The position numbers and the translations under genes are program-made. DNA of 64,000 nt from Corallococcus sp. AS-1-6 (lineage in GTDB: Bacteria > Myxococcota > Myxococcia > Myxococcales > Myxococcaceae), in the NCBI RefSeq assembly GCF_020037015.1, contig NZ_JAIQDE010000026.1:88278-152277 (forward strand). Direction: 5' to 3'. The first letter of the stretch is position 1. Every line of letters begins with the position of its first letter. Positions 26,573-35,870 of this stretch are shown piece after piece. A model generated the notes under the pieces. That model worked only from the letters and a program-made list of their open reading frames with translations. It searched no databases and was not told the origin of the DNA.

Positions 26573-27064
26573 ATGTTCGCGTTGGAGCTGGTGGAGAAGG
26601 TGCGGCAGGTGTCGCCGGGCGCGGCGAACGCGCTGACGACGTTGGCGGTGAAGAACATCGTCCCGCTGGCGAAGGCCATGGGCTACCGCGTGGACGAGGT
26701 GACGGACTCGCGCGTGAAGGCGACAGTGCCGCTGGACCGCAAGACGAAGAACCACGTGGGCAGCGTGTACCTGGGCGCCCAGGTGACGGTGATGGAGCTG
26801 ACCATGGGCGTGATGCTCTTCCGCCGCTTCCCGCCCGGCCAGTACAAGATGCTGGTCAACCGCATGGAGGTCGCCTTCCACGCGAAGGCGAAGACAGCGG
26901 TGAGCGCGGTGTGCGAACCCGGAGAGGAGCTGCTCCAGAAGCTCGCGTCGGAGCTGCGCGCGACGGGCGACAAGGCGGAGGCGTGGATCCCGGTGCGCCT
27001 GTTGGGCACGGACGGCCAGTGCGTCGCCGAGTCCCGCTTCCTGGCCGTGTTCAAGCGCGGGTAG
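26573..27064 (+). CDS. Hot-dog-fold thioesterase-like protein (DUF4442 type)
   Basis: 163 residues. The pattern of the hot-dog fold is visible: an N-terminal helix, then KATVPLDRKTKNHVGSVYLGAQVTVMEL with the NHVGS turn before the central helix, and strands MLVNRMEVAFHAKAKTAVSAVCE and AEAWIPVRLLGTDGQCVAESRFLAVF. DUF4442 members are thought to be acyl-CoA thioesterases, but catalytic residues are not certain here. The ATG follows GGAGGACCGG, a strong ribosome site. It ends one base before the convergent hydrolase gene. Confidence 0.8.
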   Translation: MFALELVEKVRQVSPGAANALTTLAVKNIVPLAKAMGYRVDEVTDSRVKATVPLDRKTKNHVGSVYLGAQVTVMELTMGVMLFRRFPPGQYKMLVNRMEVAFHAKAKTAVSAVCEPGEELLQKLASELRATGDKAEAWIPVRLLGTDGQCVAESRFLAVFKRG

Positions 27065-28207
27065 CTACCGCGGCGCTTCCTCCTCCATGAGGAAGTCGCC
27101 AATGGTCTTCCACATCGCCTCGAACTGGGGGCGGCGGAAGCCGGAGCCGGAGATGAGCCAGTCCACGTGCGGGGGCTGGTGCGCCGGCTGGTCGAAGTGG
27201 CCAATCGCATCCAGGTGGTCCGCGCGCACCGCCGCCAGCACGCGGCCGTACACCTGCGAGCGCGTGGGCACGATGCCGTCACACGCGGTGGGGCCGGGCA
27301 TGGCGCCGTAGGCCTGCACCAGCGCCGCCGTCTGCGCGGGCGTGTGCAGGGGGAGCTGCGTGAGCGGCATCCGCTGCGTCTGCCCGTACACGAACGCGTA
27401 GATGGTGTGCGTGAGCTGCGCGTACGGGTCCAGGCCCGCCGCCAGCCGCGTGCGCAGGGACGGCGGCCGGGCCTGCGTCACCACGGAGCCGTAGCGCACG
27501 CCGGGCCGGTCATGCGTGCCGCCGTTGAACAGGTCGATGCCCTCCGGCGTGAGCTGGGGGATGAGCGACGTGTCACGGCCCACGTCCCACAGGAACTTCG
27601 TCACCGCGTCGCGCCGCTCGCTGGAGAAGTCCCCCAGCAACTGGTCGAAGAGCTGATCCAGCAGCGTGGCCTTCCAGCCCAACTGATCATCCGCCCGCGC
27701 CATCAGGTGCCCGAAGCGGAACACCACGCTCAGGGGCAGCCGGCCGAACCTCAGCACGTACATGGTGAACAGCGAGAGGAGCTTCAGCAGTTGCTGACCG
27801 AAGAGGCCCAGGAAGAACGTGGCCAGCGGCGTGCCCGCGTGGGGCGCGGACAGCGTCACCACGGAGCGCACGCGGCGCGCGAAGGGCTCCAGCTCCAGCG
27901 CGTCCGACACCTGCGCGCCGGGAGACACGAACAGCCGGGCGTCCAGCCCGCCGGTGGAGTGGCCCACCAGGTGGATGGGGCCGTCGTCCCCGGAGGCCGT
28001 CTCGCTCACGGCCTTGAGCAGGTCCGCGGTGCGCTGGCGGATGGAGGCCGTGGGGTGGGAGACGATCGTCACCACCTCCGCGTCGACTCCCCGGCGCGCG
28101 AGGTCCTGCTTCAGGAACTCGTACGCGTGGCCGAAGTAGAGGAGCTCGCCCAGGTTGGTGAAGCCGAAGAATCCAGGGACGAGGTAGACGTGGTGCTTCA
28201 CGGACAT
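27065..28207 (-). CDS. Alpha/beta-hydrolase, triacylglycerol lipase-like
   Basis: 380 residues. It opens with the HHVYLVPGFFGF strand and oxyanion-loop segment. The nucleophile elbow GHSTGG lies near 86-91 (Ser88), in VGHSTGGLDARLF, which is the pattern of lipase/esterase family members related to bacterial lipases. Later segments include CDGIVPTRSQVYG and a late Asp/His region (DHLDAIGHFD) that can supply the rest of the triad. No signal peptide is seen, so it is probably cytoplasmic or released otherwise. The ATG at 28207 is chosen because upstream residues (Arg/Ser-rich) are not conserved-looking. Confidence 0.85.
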   Translation of the reverse strand: MSVKHHVYLVPGFFGFTNLGELLYFGHAYEFLKQDLARRGVDAEVVTIVSHPTASIRQRTADLLKAVSETASGDDGPIHLVGHSTGGLDARLFVSPGAQVSDALELEPFARRVRSVVTLSAPHAGTPLATFFLGLFGQQLLKLLSLFTMYVLRFGRLPLSVVFRFGHLMARADDQLGWKATLLDQLFDQLLGDFSSERRDAVTKFLWDVGRDTSLIPQLTPEGIDLFNGGTHDRPGVRYGSVVTQARPPSLRTRLAAGLDPYAQLTHTIYAFVYGQTQRMPLTQLPLHTPAQTAALVQAYGAMPGPTACDGIVPTRSQVYGRVLAAVRADHLDAIGHFDQPAHQPPHVDWLISGSGFRRPQFEAMWKTIGDFLMEEEAPR

Positions 28208-28337
28208 GGGTCGCCCAGCATACCCCACGCTCCCGGGATGGGCTTGGAATACCCGGCGTCGCACGGGGTTGACGCTCGCCCGGCCGCATTGACAAAACCG
28301 GCCGCCCGTTTCCCCCAACCACGAAGGAAGACTCCCC

Positions 28338-30416
28338 GTGTACCGCAGACTGCTCGCGCTTGGCCTGCTGTCGTCCCTCCCCGCCGCGGCGGAGGAGGGC
28401 ATGTGGACCTACGACGCCTTTCCCGCCGCCCAGGTGAAGAAGGCCTACGGCTTCGAGCCGACCCAGGCGTGGCTGGACAAGGTGCGCCTGGGCTCCGTGC
28501 GGCTCGCGGGCGGCTGCTCCGCCAGCTTCGTGTCGCCGGACGGCCTGGTGATGACCAACCACCACTGCGTGCGCGGTTGCATCGAGGAGCTGACGACCGC
28601 GAAGGACGACCTGCTGGCGAAGGGCTTCCAGGCGAAGACGGCGAAGGAGGAGCGGCGCTGTCCCAAGATTGAAGCCAACCAGTTGGTGGAGATGACGGAC
28701 GTCACCGAGCGGATGAACGCGGCGACGAAGGGCCTGTCCGGCGCGGCCTTCAACACCGCGCTCAAGAAGGAGATGGCCGCGGTGGAGGGCGCGTGCACCA
28801 CCGGCGCGGACGTGCGCTGCGACGTGGTGACGCTCTACAACGGCGGCAAGTACCAGCTCTACAAGTACCGCCGCTTCCAGGACGTGCGGCTCGTCTTCGC
28901 GCCGGAGTTCTCCATGGCGGCGTTCGGCGGGGACGCGGACAACTTCAACTTCCCGCGCTACGGCTACGACGTGTCCTTCGTGCGCGTGTGGCAGGACGAC
29001 GCGCCGGCCAAGAGCCCGGACTACCTGCCGTGGGCGAAGGAGGGCGCGAAGGAGGGCGACCTGGTCTTCGTCTCCGGCCACCCGGGCGGCACGGAGCGCA
29101 AGAGCACGGTGGCGGAGCTGGAGTTCCAGCGCGACGTGGCGCTGCCCCAGACGCTGCTCCAGTTGGCGGAGATGCGGGGCGCGCTGCGCGAGTTCACCAG
29201 CGCGTCGCCGGAGCGCTTCCGCGTGGCGCGCTCCAGCCTGCGCGGCGTGGAGAACGGGCTCAAGGCCCTGAAGGGCCGGCAGGAGACGCTGGCGGATCCG
29301 GCGGTGCTCGCGCGCAAGCGGCAGGAGGAGGCGGAGCTCAAGAAGCGCATCGACGCGAACCCCCAGGCGAAGGCGCTGACGCAGGGCATGTGGGAGGAGA
29401 CGTCGCAGGCGCTGGACGCGTGGCGCCGGATGATGAACGACCACCGCATGAAGGGCGCGGGGGACGCGTTCCGCTCCGACCTGTTCTCCTACGCCCAGGC
29501 GCTGGTGCGCGCGGCGGAGGAACTGCCCAAGGCCAACGCGGAGCGCCTGCGCGAGTACACGGACGGTCAACTGCCGGCGCTGAAGCAGCGGCTCCTGCGG
29601 GAGGCGCCCATCCCGGCGGAGCTGGAGACGCTGACGCTGACGTTCGGCTTCAACAAGCTGCGCGAGACGCTGGGCGCGGATGATCCGTTCGTGCGCCTGG
29701 TGCTGGAGAAGGAGGCCCCGGCGGACCTGGCGAAGGCGCTGGTGAAGGGCTCCCGGCTGGGCGACGTGAAGGTGCGCAAGGCGCTCTTGGAGGGCGGCAA
29801 GGCGGCGGTGGACGCGTCGAAGGATCCGATGATCATCCTGGCGCGCAAGGTGGACGCGGAGACGCGCGCGTCGCGCAAGCGCTACGAGGACACGGTGGAG
29901 GCGGTGCTCAAGCGCAACGGCGAGCGGCTGGCGAAGGCGTACCTGCTGGTGAACGGCACGGCGGGCGCCCCGGACGCGACGTTCACGCTGCGGCTCAACT
30001 ACGGGCAGGTGAAGGGCTGGGATGACAACGGCAAGGCCGTGCCGGCGCTGACCACGTTCGGCGGCGCGTACGGGCGCGACACGGGCAAGGAGCCCTTCAA
30101 GCTGCCGGCGCCGTGGGTGAAGGCGAAGGGGAAGGTGCCGGACGCGACGCCGCTGGACATGGCGACGACCAACGACATCATCGGCGGCAACTCCGGCTCG
30201 CCGGTGGTGAACCGGGACGGGCAGGTGGTGGGGCTCATCTTCGACGGCAACCTCCCGTCGCTGGGAGGCCGCTACCTCTACGTGCCGGAGACGAACCGCG
30301 CGGTGGCGGTGCACGGCGACGGCATCATGGCCGCGCTGGAGCACGTCTACGGCGCGACCCGCGTGGTCCACGAGCTGAAGGGCGCGCAGGCGGCGCCCGC
30401 GGCTCCGGCGCGCTGA
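28338..30416 (+). CDS. S46-family exo-peptidase (dipeptidyl-peptidase DPP7/DPP11 type)
   Basis: 692 residues with a signal peptide (about 1-18). The catalytic His is in VMTNHHCVRGC (residues 72-80), the Asp region in APEFSMAAFGGDADNFNFPRY (about 190-210), and the nucleophile in NDIIGGNSGSPVVNR (Ser near 619). S46 enzymes release dipeptides from the N-terminus of peptides; the P1 specificity depends on a residue near the active site that I cannot assign here. Length is normal (about 690-720). Export and the predatory lifestyle of such bacteria suggest a role in peptide feeding in the periplasm or outside. Confidence 0.92.
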   Translation: MYRRLLALGLLSSLPAAAEEGMWTYDAFPAAQVKKAYGFEPTQAWLDKVRLGSVRLAGGCSASFVSPDGLVMTNHHCVRGCIEELTTAKDDLLAKGFQAKTAKEERRCPKIEANQLVEMTDVTERMNAATKGLSGAAFNTALKKEMAAVEGACTTGADVRCDVVTLYNGGKYQLYKYRRFQDVRLVFAPEFSMAAFGGDADNFNFPRYGYDVSFVRVWQDDAPAKSPDYLPWAKEGAKEGDLVFVSGHPGGTERKSTVAELEFQRDVALPQTLLQLAEMRGALREFTSASPERFRVARSSLRGVENGLKALKGRQETLADPAVLARKRQEEAELKKRIDANPQAKALTQGMWEETSQALDAWRRMMNDHRMKGAGDAFRSDLFSYAQALVRAAEELPKANAERLREYTDGQLPALKQRLLREAPIPAELETLTLTFGFNKLRETLGADDPFVRLVLEKEAPADLAKALVKGSRLGDVKVRKALLEGGKAAVDASKDPMIILARKVDAETRASRKRYEDTVEAVLKRNGERLAKAYLLVNGTAGAPDATFTLRLNYGQVKGWDDNGKAVPALTTFGGAYGRDTGKEPFKLPAPWVKAKGKVPDATPLDMATTNDIIGGNSGSPVVNRDGQVVGLIFDGNLPSLGGRYLYVPETNRAVAVHGDGIMAALEHVYGATRVVHELKGAQAAPAAPAR

Positions 30417-30419
30417 GGC

Positions 30420-31241
30420 TCAACGCGCCGAGGCGGAAGGAGACAGCAGCCCTTCCGCCTCCAGCGCGGCGCGCACCGAAGGGATGGAGCCCCGGTGCTC
30501 CTTGAAGCGCTGGAGGAACAGCCGCACCCAGTGCGCCGGCGGTTCCTGCTGTCCCCAGGTGCGGACGGCGTTGCCCCAGGGATGCCGCGTCAGGGTGTCC
30601 AGGAAGGGGAGCACGTCATGCAGGCCCAGCAGCGGCCGGTGCGGCGGAAGCCCCTGCCGGGGCCAGCACCCCTGGTTGCGCGGAGCGGATGCGGCGGTGT
30701 GGCGTCCTCGCAGGAAGCGGTTGAAGGTGCGGTGGCCCTCGGGCGCCTGGAGGAGCGCGCGCAGCAGTCGCGCCTGCTCCCCTCGATCCTCCAGGGCCCC
30801 CTTGCGCCACGCCTGCCTGCCCAGCCAGTGGCGATTGCGCCACGCCTTCTCGACGGGGTCCTCGAACGCGCTCGAGTGCTTCACGTGGCCCAGCGCGTGC
30901 TCGCCGATGACGCCCTGGGGCAGCAGGCCGCGCACGTGGCTCAGGCGGGACTCGCGCGGCAGGTGGCGCGTGCGCGCGGTGGCCCAGCGGATGAAGGGCA
31001 TCACCTTGTCGCCAGCGCGCCGCCAGTCCACCTGCTGGCGGATGCGCGGCCCTTCCCACGGCGCGAGCGGCGGCACGTCCAGCTCCACGTCGCCGAACCG
31101 GCTCCACCGCGCCAGCGCCAGGCGGACCTCCTGTCGGGCCGCGCGGTGGATGTGCTCACGCGCCTCGCGTGATGGCTTCCGGTGCTTCGACGGCAGCAGC
31201 GAGCGCGCCATCTGCCGGACCTTCTCGTCTGAGTGGATCAT
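30420..31241 (-). CDS. Hypothetical protein, Arg/His-rich
   Basis: 273 residues from ATG 31241 (MIHSDEKVRQMARSLLPSKH). The N-terminal part is basic and helical (REAREHIHRAARQEVRLALARW). A middle segment, MPFIRWATARTRHLPRESRLSHVRGLLPQGVIGEHALGHVKH, and the final helix WVRLFLQRFKEHRGSIPSVRAALEAEGLL are probably folded. No catalytic motif or membrane segment is seen. The gene converges with the S46 peptidase gene (3-nt gap). I do not recognise the family. Confidence 0.65.
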   Translation of the reverse strand: MIHSDEKVRQMARSLLPSKHRKPSREAREHIHRAARQEVRLALARWSRFGDVELDVPPLAPWEGPRIRQQVDWRRAGDKVMPFIRWATARTRHLPRESRLSHVRGLLPQGVIGEHALGHVKHSSAFEDPVEKAWRNRHWLGRQAWRKGALEDRGEQARLLRALLQAPEGHRTFNRFLRGRHTAASAPRNQGCWPRQGLPPHRPLLGLHDVLPFLDTLTRHPWGNAVRTWGQQEPPAHWVRLFLQRFKEHRGSIPSVRAALEAEGLLSPSASAR

Positions 31242-31547
31242 CGCGCGTGGACCTTTCGTGGCCGCGCGGACGTGGCGCGCACCCATCACCTGACTCGCAC
31301 TGGACGCACTCCCACCGCATCGCGTCGGGTGCAGGACAACCGCGGCACAGAACCTCCCGGGTGCTTGGTGCGTCGCGTCAGGAAGTCGTTACCGTGGAGT
31401 CGCGGACTTCAATCCGCCTCTGTCTTCGCACGGTTGCGTTCCCCGGAACGTCTTCCGTCCGGGCGCCTTCCCGGCGTGGTTGGGAGCCGGCGCCCGACGT
31501 GCGGTAGCATCTCGTTCGTCTCACGCCGGGGGGAGGGAGGATGCACG
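31242..31547. other. Divergent intergenic region of about 306 bp
   Basis: Lies between the start codons of the hypothetical protein (minus) and the cyclase-like protein (plus). It must contain both promoters, but no clear -35/-10 pair, palindrome or repeat was found. The open frames through it are Arg/Pro/Ser-rich and not gene-like. Confidence 0.5.
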
Positions 31548-32159
31548 ATGGTGGTGGAGGCCCCGGAGCCCCGGACGATGTCGGCCATCATGTTCACGGA
31601 CATGGAGGCCCCCGCAGGTCAACGCTGGCGAGATGAGTCGCTACAACAAGCGCTGCATGAAGAGCACGGCCAACTGGTGCGCGGGCTGCTCGCGCGACAC
31701 GGTGGCCGCGAGGTGAAGCGGATGGAGGAGGGCGGCTTCCTCCTGGAGTTCGAGTCGGGCCTGCCCGCGGTGGCCTTCGCGCTGGAGTGGCGCGCCGCCG
31801 TGGATGCCCGCAACCGGGCCGTCCCCACCGAGCGCCGGATGTCCGTCCGCGCGGGCGCGCACCTGGGCATGGTGGTGCACCGCGACGGCGACGTGTTCGG
31901 CGAGGGCGTCAACCTGGCGGCCCGCATCGAGTCCCTGGCGCGTCCGGGCACCGTCTACGTCAGCGAGACGGTGGCCGCGCAACTGGAGGGACGGCTGAAG
32001 GCGCCCCCCGTGAAGTTGGGCCGCAACGAATTGAAGAACATCCGGCTGCCGGTGGCGGTGTTCCGCATCGACTCGCCGGCGGAGGGCCGCGGCGAGCGGG
32101 CGCTCCTGTCGCGCGTGCGTTCACTGCTGGGCCGTAGGCGCGCGCGCGCGGACGGTTGA
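31548..32159 (+). CDS. Class III adenylate/guanylate cyclase-like domain protein, probably inactive
   Basis: 203 residues. The cyclase fold is evident: IMFTDMEAPAG with the first metal Asp, LVRGLLARHGGREVKRMEEGGFLLEFESG, VRAGAHLGMVVHRDGDVFGEGVNLAARIESLA with the Asn-Arg pair used in the transition state, and VYVSETVAAQLEG. The second metal-binding Asp, normally in IGDGF, is replaced by MEEGGF with an extra residue, and the usual FTDM-V-GYT turn is changed. It is therefore probably a regulatory or degenerate cyclase. No membrane or receptor domain is attached. The ATG at 31548 follows GGGAGGGAGG. The region after residue 175 is basic. Confidence 0.8.
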   Translation: MVVEAPEPRTMSAIMFTDMEAPAGQRWRDESLQQALHEEHGQLVRGLLARHGGREVKRMEEGGFLLEFESGLPAVAFALEWRAAVDARNRAVPTERRMSVRAGAHLGMVVHRDGDVFGEGVNLAARIESLARPGTVYVSETVAAQLEGRLKAPPVKLGRNELKNIRLPVAVFRIDSPAEGRGERALLSRVRSLLGRRRARADG

Positions 32160-32197
32160 AGCTGACGGCCGGACGCGCGGCGGTATGGTGCCGCGCC

Positions 32198-32848
32198 ATG
32201 TCCGAGCTCACCCTGGTCGTTGGTTCCAAGAACTACTCCTCGTGGTCGCTGCGTCCCTACCTGGCCCTGGCCCACACCGGCCAGCCGTTCCGGGAGGTGC
32301 TGGTGCCGCTGGACACGCCGGAGACGGCGGCGCTCATCGCCCTGCATTCGCCCAGCGGCCGGGTGCCGGTGCTCAAGCACGGCGACACGGTGGTGTGGGA
32401 CTCGCTGTCCATCTGCGAGTACCTGGCGGAGGCCTTCCCGGAGGCGAAGCTGTGGCCGGAGGACCGCGCCATGCGCGCGATGGCGCGCTCGGTGACGTCG
32501 GAGATGCACTCGGGCTTCACGGCGCTGCGCACGAACCTCCCCATGGACCTCACCGCGCGCAAGACGGTGCCGGGGGTGGACGCGCCGGGCGTGCACGCGG
32601 ACATCGCGCGCATCCAGGCGCTGTGGGCGGGCTGCCGCGAGCGCTACGGCAAGGGCGGGCCCTTCCTCTTCGGCGCCTTCTCCATCGCGGACGCGTTCTA
32701 CGCGCCCGTCATCACCCGCTTCGTCACCTACGGCGTCCCGTTCCGCCCGGAGAACGCCGCGTACCGCGACGCGGTGCTGGGCCTGCCCGCGATGCTCAAG
32801 TGGACGGAGGTCGCCCAGGGCGAGCCGCCGCTCGCGCGCTACCGGTAG
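32198..32848 (+). CDS. Glutathione S-transferase family protein
   Basis: 216 residues beginning MSELTLVVGSKNYSSWSLRPYLAL. The SSWSLR region carries the N-terminal catalytic Ser and the WSLRPW-like pattern of a bacterial GST subgroup. It continues SGRVPVLKHGDTVVWDSLSICEYLAE (cis-Pro and glutathione-gamma-glutamyl-binding pair) and has a helical C-domain with GAFSIADAFYAPVITRF. The specific reaction is unknown. It begins 38 nt after the cyclase-like gene, possibly co-transcribed, and converges with the HAD gene (1-nt gap). Confidence 0.88.
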   Translation: MSELTLVVGSKNYSSWSLRPYLALAHTGQPFREVLVPLDTPETAALIALHSPSGRVPVLKHGDTVVWDSLSICEYLAEAFPEAKLWPEDRAMRAMARSVTSEMHSGFTALRTNLPMDLTARKTVPGVDAPGVHADIARIQALWAGCRERYGKGGPFLFGAFSIADAFYAPVITRFVTYGVPFRPENAAYRDAVLGLPAMLKWTEVAQGEPPLARYR

Positions 32849-32849
32849 C

Positions 32850-33449
32850 TCACAGCCCCAGCGACTGGAGCCGCGCGTCGAACGCGGGCGCGTCCGTGAA
32901 GACGAACCCGCGCAGCCCCAGCGCGCGCGCCGCGTCCACGAACTCCGGCAGGTCGTCGAAGAAGACGGCCTCGTCCGGCGCGCAGCCCGCCTTCTGGAGC
33001 GCGAGCCGGTAGATGGCCGGCTCCGGCTTCACGTGCCCCACCTCGCAGCTCAGCACCAGCGCGTCGAAGCGCTGGAGCACGGGCAACAGCGGCTTCAGGT
33101 AGGCCACGTGCAGCGCGTTGGTGTTGGACACCAGCACCAGCTTCACGCGGCCCGCCAGCCCCTCCACGCGCGGCAGCACCGCGTCGTGCACCTGGAAGTG
33201 GCTGCTCCAGAGGGGCGCGAACTCCTCCATGGGCAGGTCCACGCCCAGCGCGCCGCAGACGTCCCGGCGGATGCCCTCCGCGTCCAGGAGGCCCCGGTTC
33301 GCCGCCGTCCAGCCCGCGCCGGTGAGCCGCCTCGCGGCCTCCTGGGGCTCCAGCCCGGCCCGCGCGGCGAGCCTCGCGAAGAGCAGCGCGTTGTCGTGGA
33401 ACACCAGCACGTTGCCCAGGTCCAGCAGCACGGCCTTCACAGCGGACAC
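32850..33449 (-). CDS. HAD-superfamily hydrolase (YihX-like, HAD-IA)
   Basis: 199 residues. Motif I is LLDLGNVLV near 8-16 (nucleophile Asp, with the second position Gly-Asn as in YihX-type sugar phosphatases). Motif II is LVSNTN near 108, motif III is CEVGHVKPEPAIY (Lys near 140), and motif IV is VFFDDLPEFVDAA. The likely activity is a small-molecule phosphatase. It begins 13 nt after the chemoreceptor stop codon on the same strand, so it may share that transcript. The reason for that pairing is unclear. Confidence 0.88.
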   Translation of the reverse strand: MSAVKAVLLDLGNVLVFHDNALLFARLAARAGLEPQEAARRLTGAGWTAANRGLLDAEGIRRDVCGALGVDLPMEEFAPLWSSHFQVHDAVLPRVEGLAGRVKLVLVSNTNALHVAYLKPLLPVLQRFDALVLSCEVGHVKPEPAIYRLALQKAGCAPDEAVFFDDLPEFVDAARALGLRGFVFTDAPAFDARLQSLGL

Positions 33450-33462
33450 GGTGGCTCCTGTT

Positions 33463-35355
33463 TCAGATGCGGTAGGCGCGCGCGACGCCTTCCATCTGGC
33501 TGGCGACTTCCTGCAGCCGCTTCGCCGCGCCGGTGGTGGACTTCAGGCTGGTCTGCGTCTCCGTCATCATGGAGGACAAATCCGTCACGGCGCTGAAGAT
33601 CTGCGCGATGCCCGCGTTCTGCTGGTTCACCGCCCCGGCGATCTGCCGCGCCGCCGCGGCGTTGTCCTGGACGATGGTGGCCAGCTCCTTCAGGTGCTCG
33701 CCGCTGGTGCGCACCTGCTCCAGGCCCTCCGCGACGCTGGAGTGGCTCTGCTCCGTCATCTTCGCCGTGGAGATGATGGCGTGGCCCAGGTCCCCCAGGA
33801 TGTCGCGCACCTTCTCCGTGGCCTGGATGGACTGGTCCGCCAGGTTGCGGATCTCGCGCGCCACCACGCTGAAGCCCTTGCCGTGCTCGCCAGAGCGCAC
33901 CGCTTCGATGGCCGCGTTGAGCGCGAGCATGTTGGACTGGTCCGCCAGGTCCTTCACCGTCTGGGTGATGCCGCCAATCTGCTGCGTGCGCTCGTTGAGC
34001 TGCACGATGCGCATGGCCATCTCCCCGGACTGCTCGTGCAGCCCCTGGAAGCCGCCCAGGCTGTCGCGGATGGCGACCTCGCCCGCGCGGCCCACCTCCT
34101 CCGCGCGCGACGCCACGCCCAGCACCGTCTCCGCCTTCTCCGCGGCCAGCAGCGACGTCTGCTTGATCTCCTGCGCCGTCACCTGCGTCTCCTGGAGCGC
34201 GGCGGCCTGGCGGGCCACGTTGCGCTCCTGGACCTCGGAGGCGAGGTTCAATTCCGCCACGGTCTCGCTGAGGACGTGCGTGCCCTCCTGGAGGCTGGTG
34301 GCCGTCTCGCGCAGGTTCTTCATCATCTGCGCGAAGGCCTGCGTGAGCTCGCCCACCTCGTCCCGCCCCGCCTTCACCTCCATCTCCTGCGTGAGGTCGC
34401 CCTCCTTCACCACGCGGCGGACCACCTCGCCCAGCGCGCGCAGCGGCCGGGTGATGCCGCGCGCCAGCACCCACGAGCCCAGGCCCACCGCCGCCACGAA
34501 GAGGGCGGCCAGCCCCAGCACCAGCCGGCGCATCCCGTTGAGGGGCGCGTACGCCTCCGAGGGGTCCACCTGGGCGACGAACCTCCAACCGTCCCCCACG
34601 TCGCGCACCTCCGCGCCGTTCACCGCCGTCACGGCCACGCGGCCCGCGTCGTCATGCGCGCCCTGGCGCGTGTCGAACAGGGGGCGGCCGTCCGCGCCCT
34701 GGATCTCCAGCGAGAAGCTGGCGTGGCCGCGCAACTGGGCGCGGGCGAGCGCGGGCTTCACCAATTCCCCCACCTGGCCCCAGTCGAACGCGGCGAGCAG
34801 CACGCCCAGCCGCTGGCCGCGCTCGTCCATCACCGGCACCGCCAGCGGCAGCACGTGCACGCTGTAGATGGGGTCCTCCGCCTCCACGCCCTCCGCGGTG
34901 GTGGTGCCGGACTGCGCCTTCTGGAACCACGGCGCCTTGCGCACCGCCTCCGCGCTCCCGGCGTACGCCTCGCGCAGCGCGGGCGTGCTGGCGGAGACCG
35001 CCGCGCCGTCGTCGCTGAAGAGCACGATGCCGTTGAGGGTGAGGTAGCGCCGCTGGAGCAGCGACAGCATCGCGTCGCTCGCGGTGGGGTCCTTCGTGCG
35101 CAGCGCCTGGCGCAGGACCGGGTCCTCCGCCCAGCTATGCGCGCTCGACTCGCGCTCCGCCAGGGTGGACTCCAGCAGGTCCTTGAACCCCTCCGCCTCC
35201 ATGCGGAGGGAGGCGTCGATCTGCGCCTCCGTCTGCTGGCGCATCAGCTTGTCCTGCAAGCCGGTCAGGGCCAGCAAGGGCACGCAGGACACCAGGGTCA
35301 TGTACAGCAGCAGCCGCCCACGCAGCGTCAGGGACGGCAGTTTGGAAGAAGGCAT
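33463..35355 (-). CDS. Methyl-accepting chemotaxis protein
   Basis: 630 residues. TM1 is at about 12-31, a periplasmic sensor of Cache type at about 35-270 (LNGIVLFSDDGAAV, DPIYSVHVLPLAVPVMDERGQ), TM2 at about 278-298, HAMP at about 299-351 (ARGITRPLRALGEVV), and a long cytoplasmic signalling hairpin whose tip reads AIEAVRSGEHGKGFSVVAREIRNLADQS. The hairpin tip binds CheA and CheW and would feed a chemosensory system, which in myxobacteria may govern motility or gene expression. No che genes are adjacent, so the receptor is orphan in this window. It appears to be transcribed with the HAD gene. Confidence 0.93.
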   Translation of the reverse strand: MPSSKLPSLTLRGRLLLYMTLVSCVPLLALTGLQDKLMRQQTEAQIDASLRMEAEGFKDLLESTLAERESSAHSWAEDPVLRQALRTKDPTASDAMLSLLQRRYLTLNGIVLFSDDGAAVSASTPALREAYAGSAEAVRKAPWFQKAQSGTTTAEGVEAEDPIYSVHVLPLAVPVMDERGQRLGVLLAAFDWGQVGELVKPALARAQLRGHASFSLEIQGADGRPLFDTRQGAHDDAGRVAVTAVNGAEVRDVGDGWRFVAQVDPSEAYAPLNGMRRLVLGLAALFVAAVGLGSWVLARGITRPLRALGEVVRRVVKEGDLTQEMEVKAGRDEVGELTQAFAQMMKNLRETATSLQEGTHVLSETVAELNLASEVQERNVARQAAALQETQVTAQEIKQTSLLAAEKAETVLGVASRAEEVGRAGEVAIRDSLGGFQGLHEQSGEMAMRIVQLNERTQQIGGITQTVKDLADQSNMLALNAAIEAVRSGEHGKGFSVVAREIRNLADQSIQATEKVRDILGDLGHAIISTAKMTEQSHSSVAEGLEQVRTSGEHLKELATIVQDNAAAARQIAGAVNQQNAGIAQIFSAVTDLSSMMTETQTSLKSTTGAAKRLQEVASQMEGVARAYRI

Positions 35356-35432
35356 GGCACGCCGGCGCGAAGAGGAGGACCCGGATTCCTATACCAGAAC
35401 CCGGGCCCTGAACCCCCTGGCCGACTGGCTGC

Positions 35433-35870
35433 CTACAGCACGGGCACCCGGTCAGGCAGCTCGCGCGCGGGCAGGCTGGAGTAGTCCGCGTCCAGGTCCA
35501 GCCGCACCCGCTGCTTCACGCGCGTGCTCAAGAGCCCCCGGAGCATGCCCAGGAACCCCGGCGGGGCCGCGATGACCACCTGGTCGAACTGGTGCGAGTC
35601 CACGCCCCTGTCCAGGCGGGCGGACAGCTCCCGGGCGAAGCGCTCGTGCTCCAGTTGGCGCCGGCCGTCCGGCTCGTTCTCCGGCACCGGGCCGTGCAGC
35701 GTGCCCGCGTTGGGGTTGTCCGCCTGGTTGAACAGGTCGACGGGCTTGGCTCGGCTCTCGTCATGTTGGAATTGCTCGATGAGGTCCCACTTCTCCGCCT
35801 TCGCATCCGTGGCGAAGAGCCGGGCGCGACTCGCGTTGGCCACCAGGATCCAGAGCCTCTTGTCCGCCAT
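35433..35870 (-). CDS. Host attachment protein-like (PF10116 type)
   Basis: 145 residues. It begins MADKRLWILVANASRARLFATD, continues QLEHERFARELSARLDRG and VVIAAPPGFLGMLRGLLS, and ends ARELPDRVPVL. That order matches the small host-attachment family first noted in plant-associated bacteria; its biochemical role is unknown and the name should not be read literally. The ATG at 35870 follows AAGGAGGCGTGAAG. It stands alone with a 400-bp leader region. No signal peptide, so cytoplasmic. Confidence 0.8.
   Translation of the reverse strand: MADKRLWILVANASRARLFATDAKAEKWDLIEQFQHDESRAKPVDLFNQADNPNAGTLHGPVPENEPDGRRQLEHERFARELSARLDRGVDSHQFDQVVIAAPPGFLGMLRGLLSTRVKQRVRLDLDADYSSLPARELPDRVPVL

Noticed and set aside
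27687..30371. A minus-strand open frame of about 900 codons under the S46 peptidase gene
   Set aside because: Shadow composition; the peptidase has its catalytic motifs on the plus strand.
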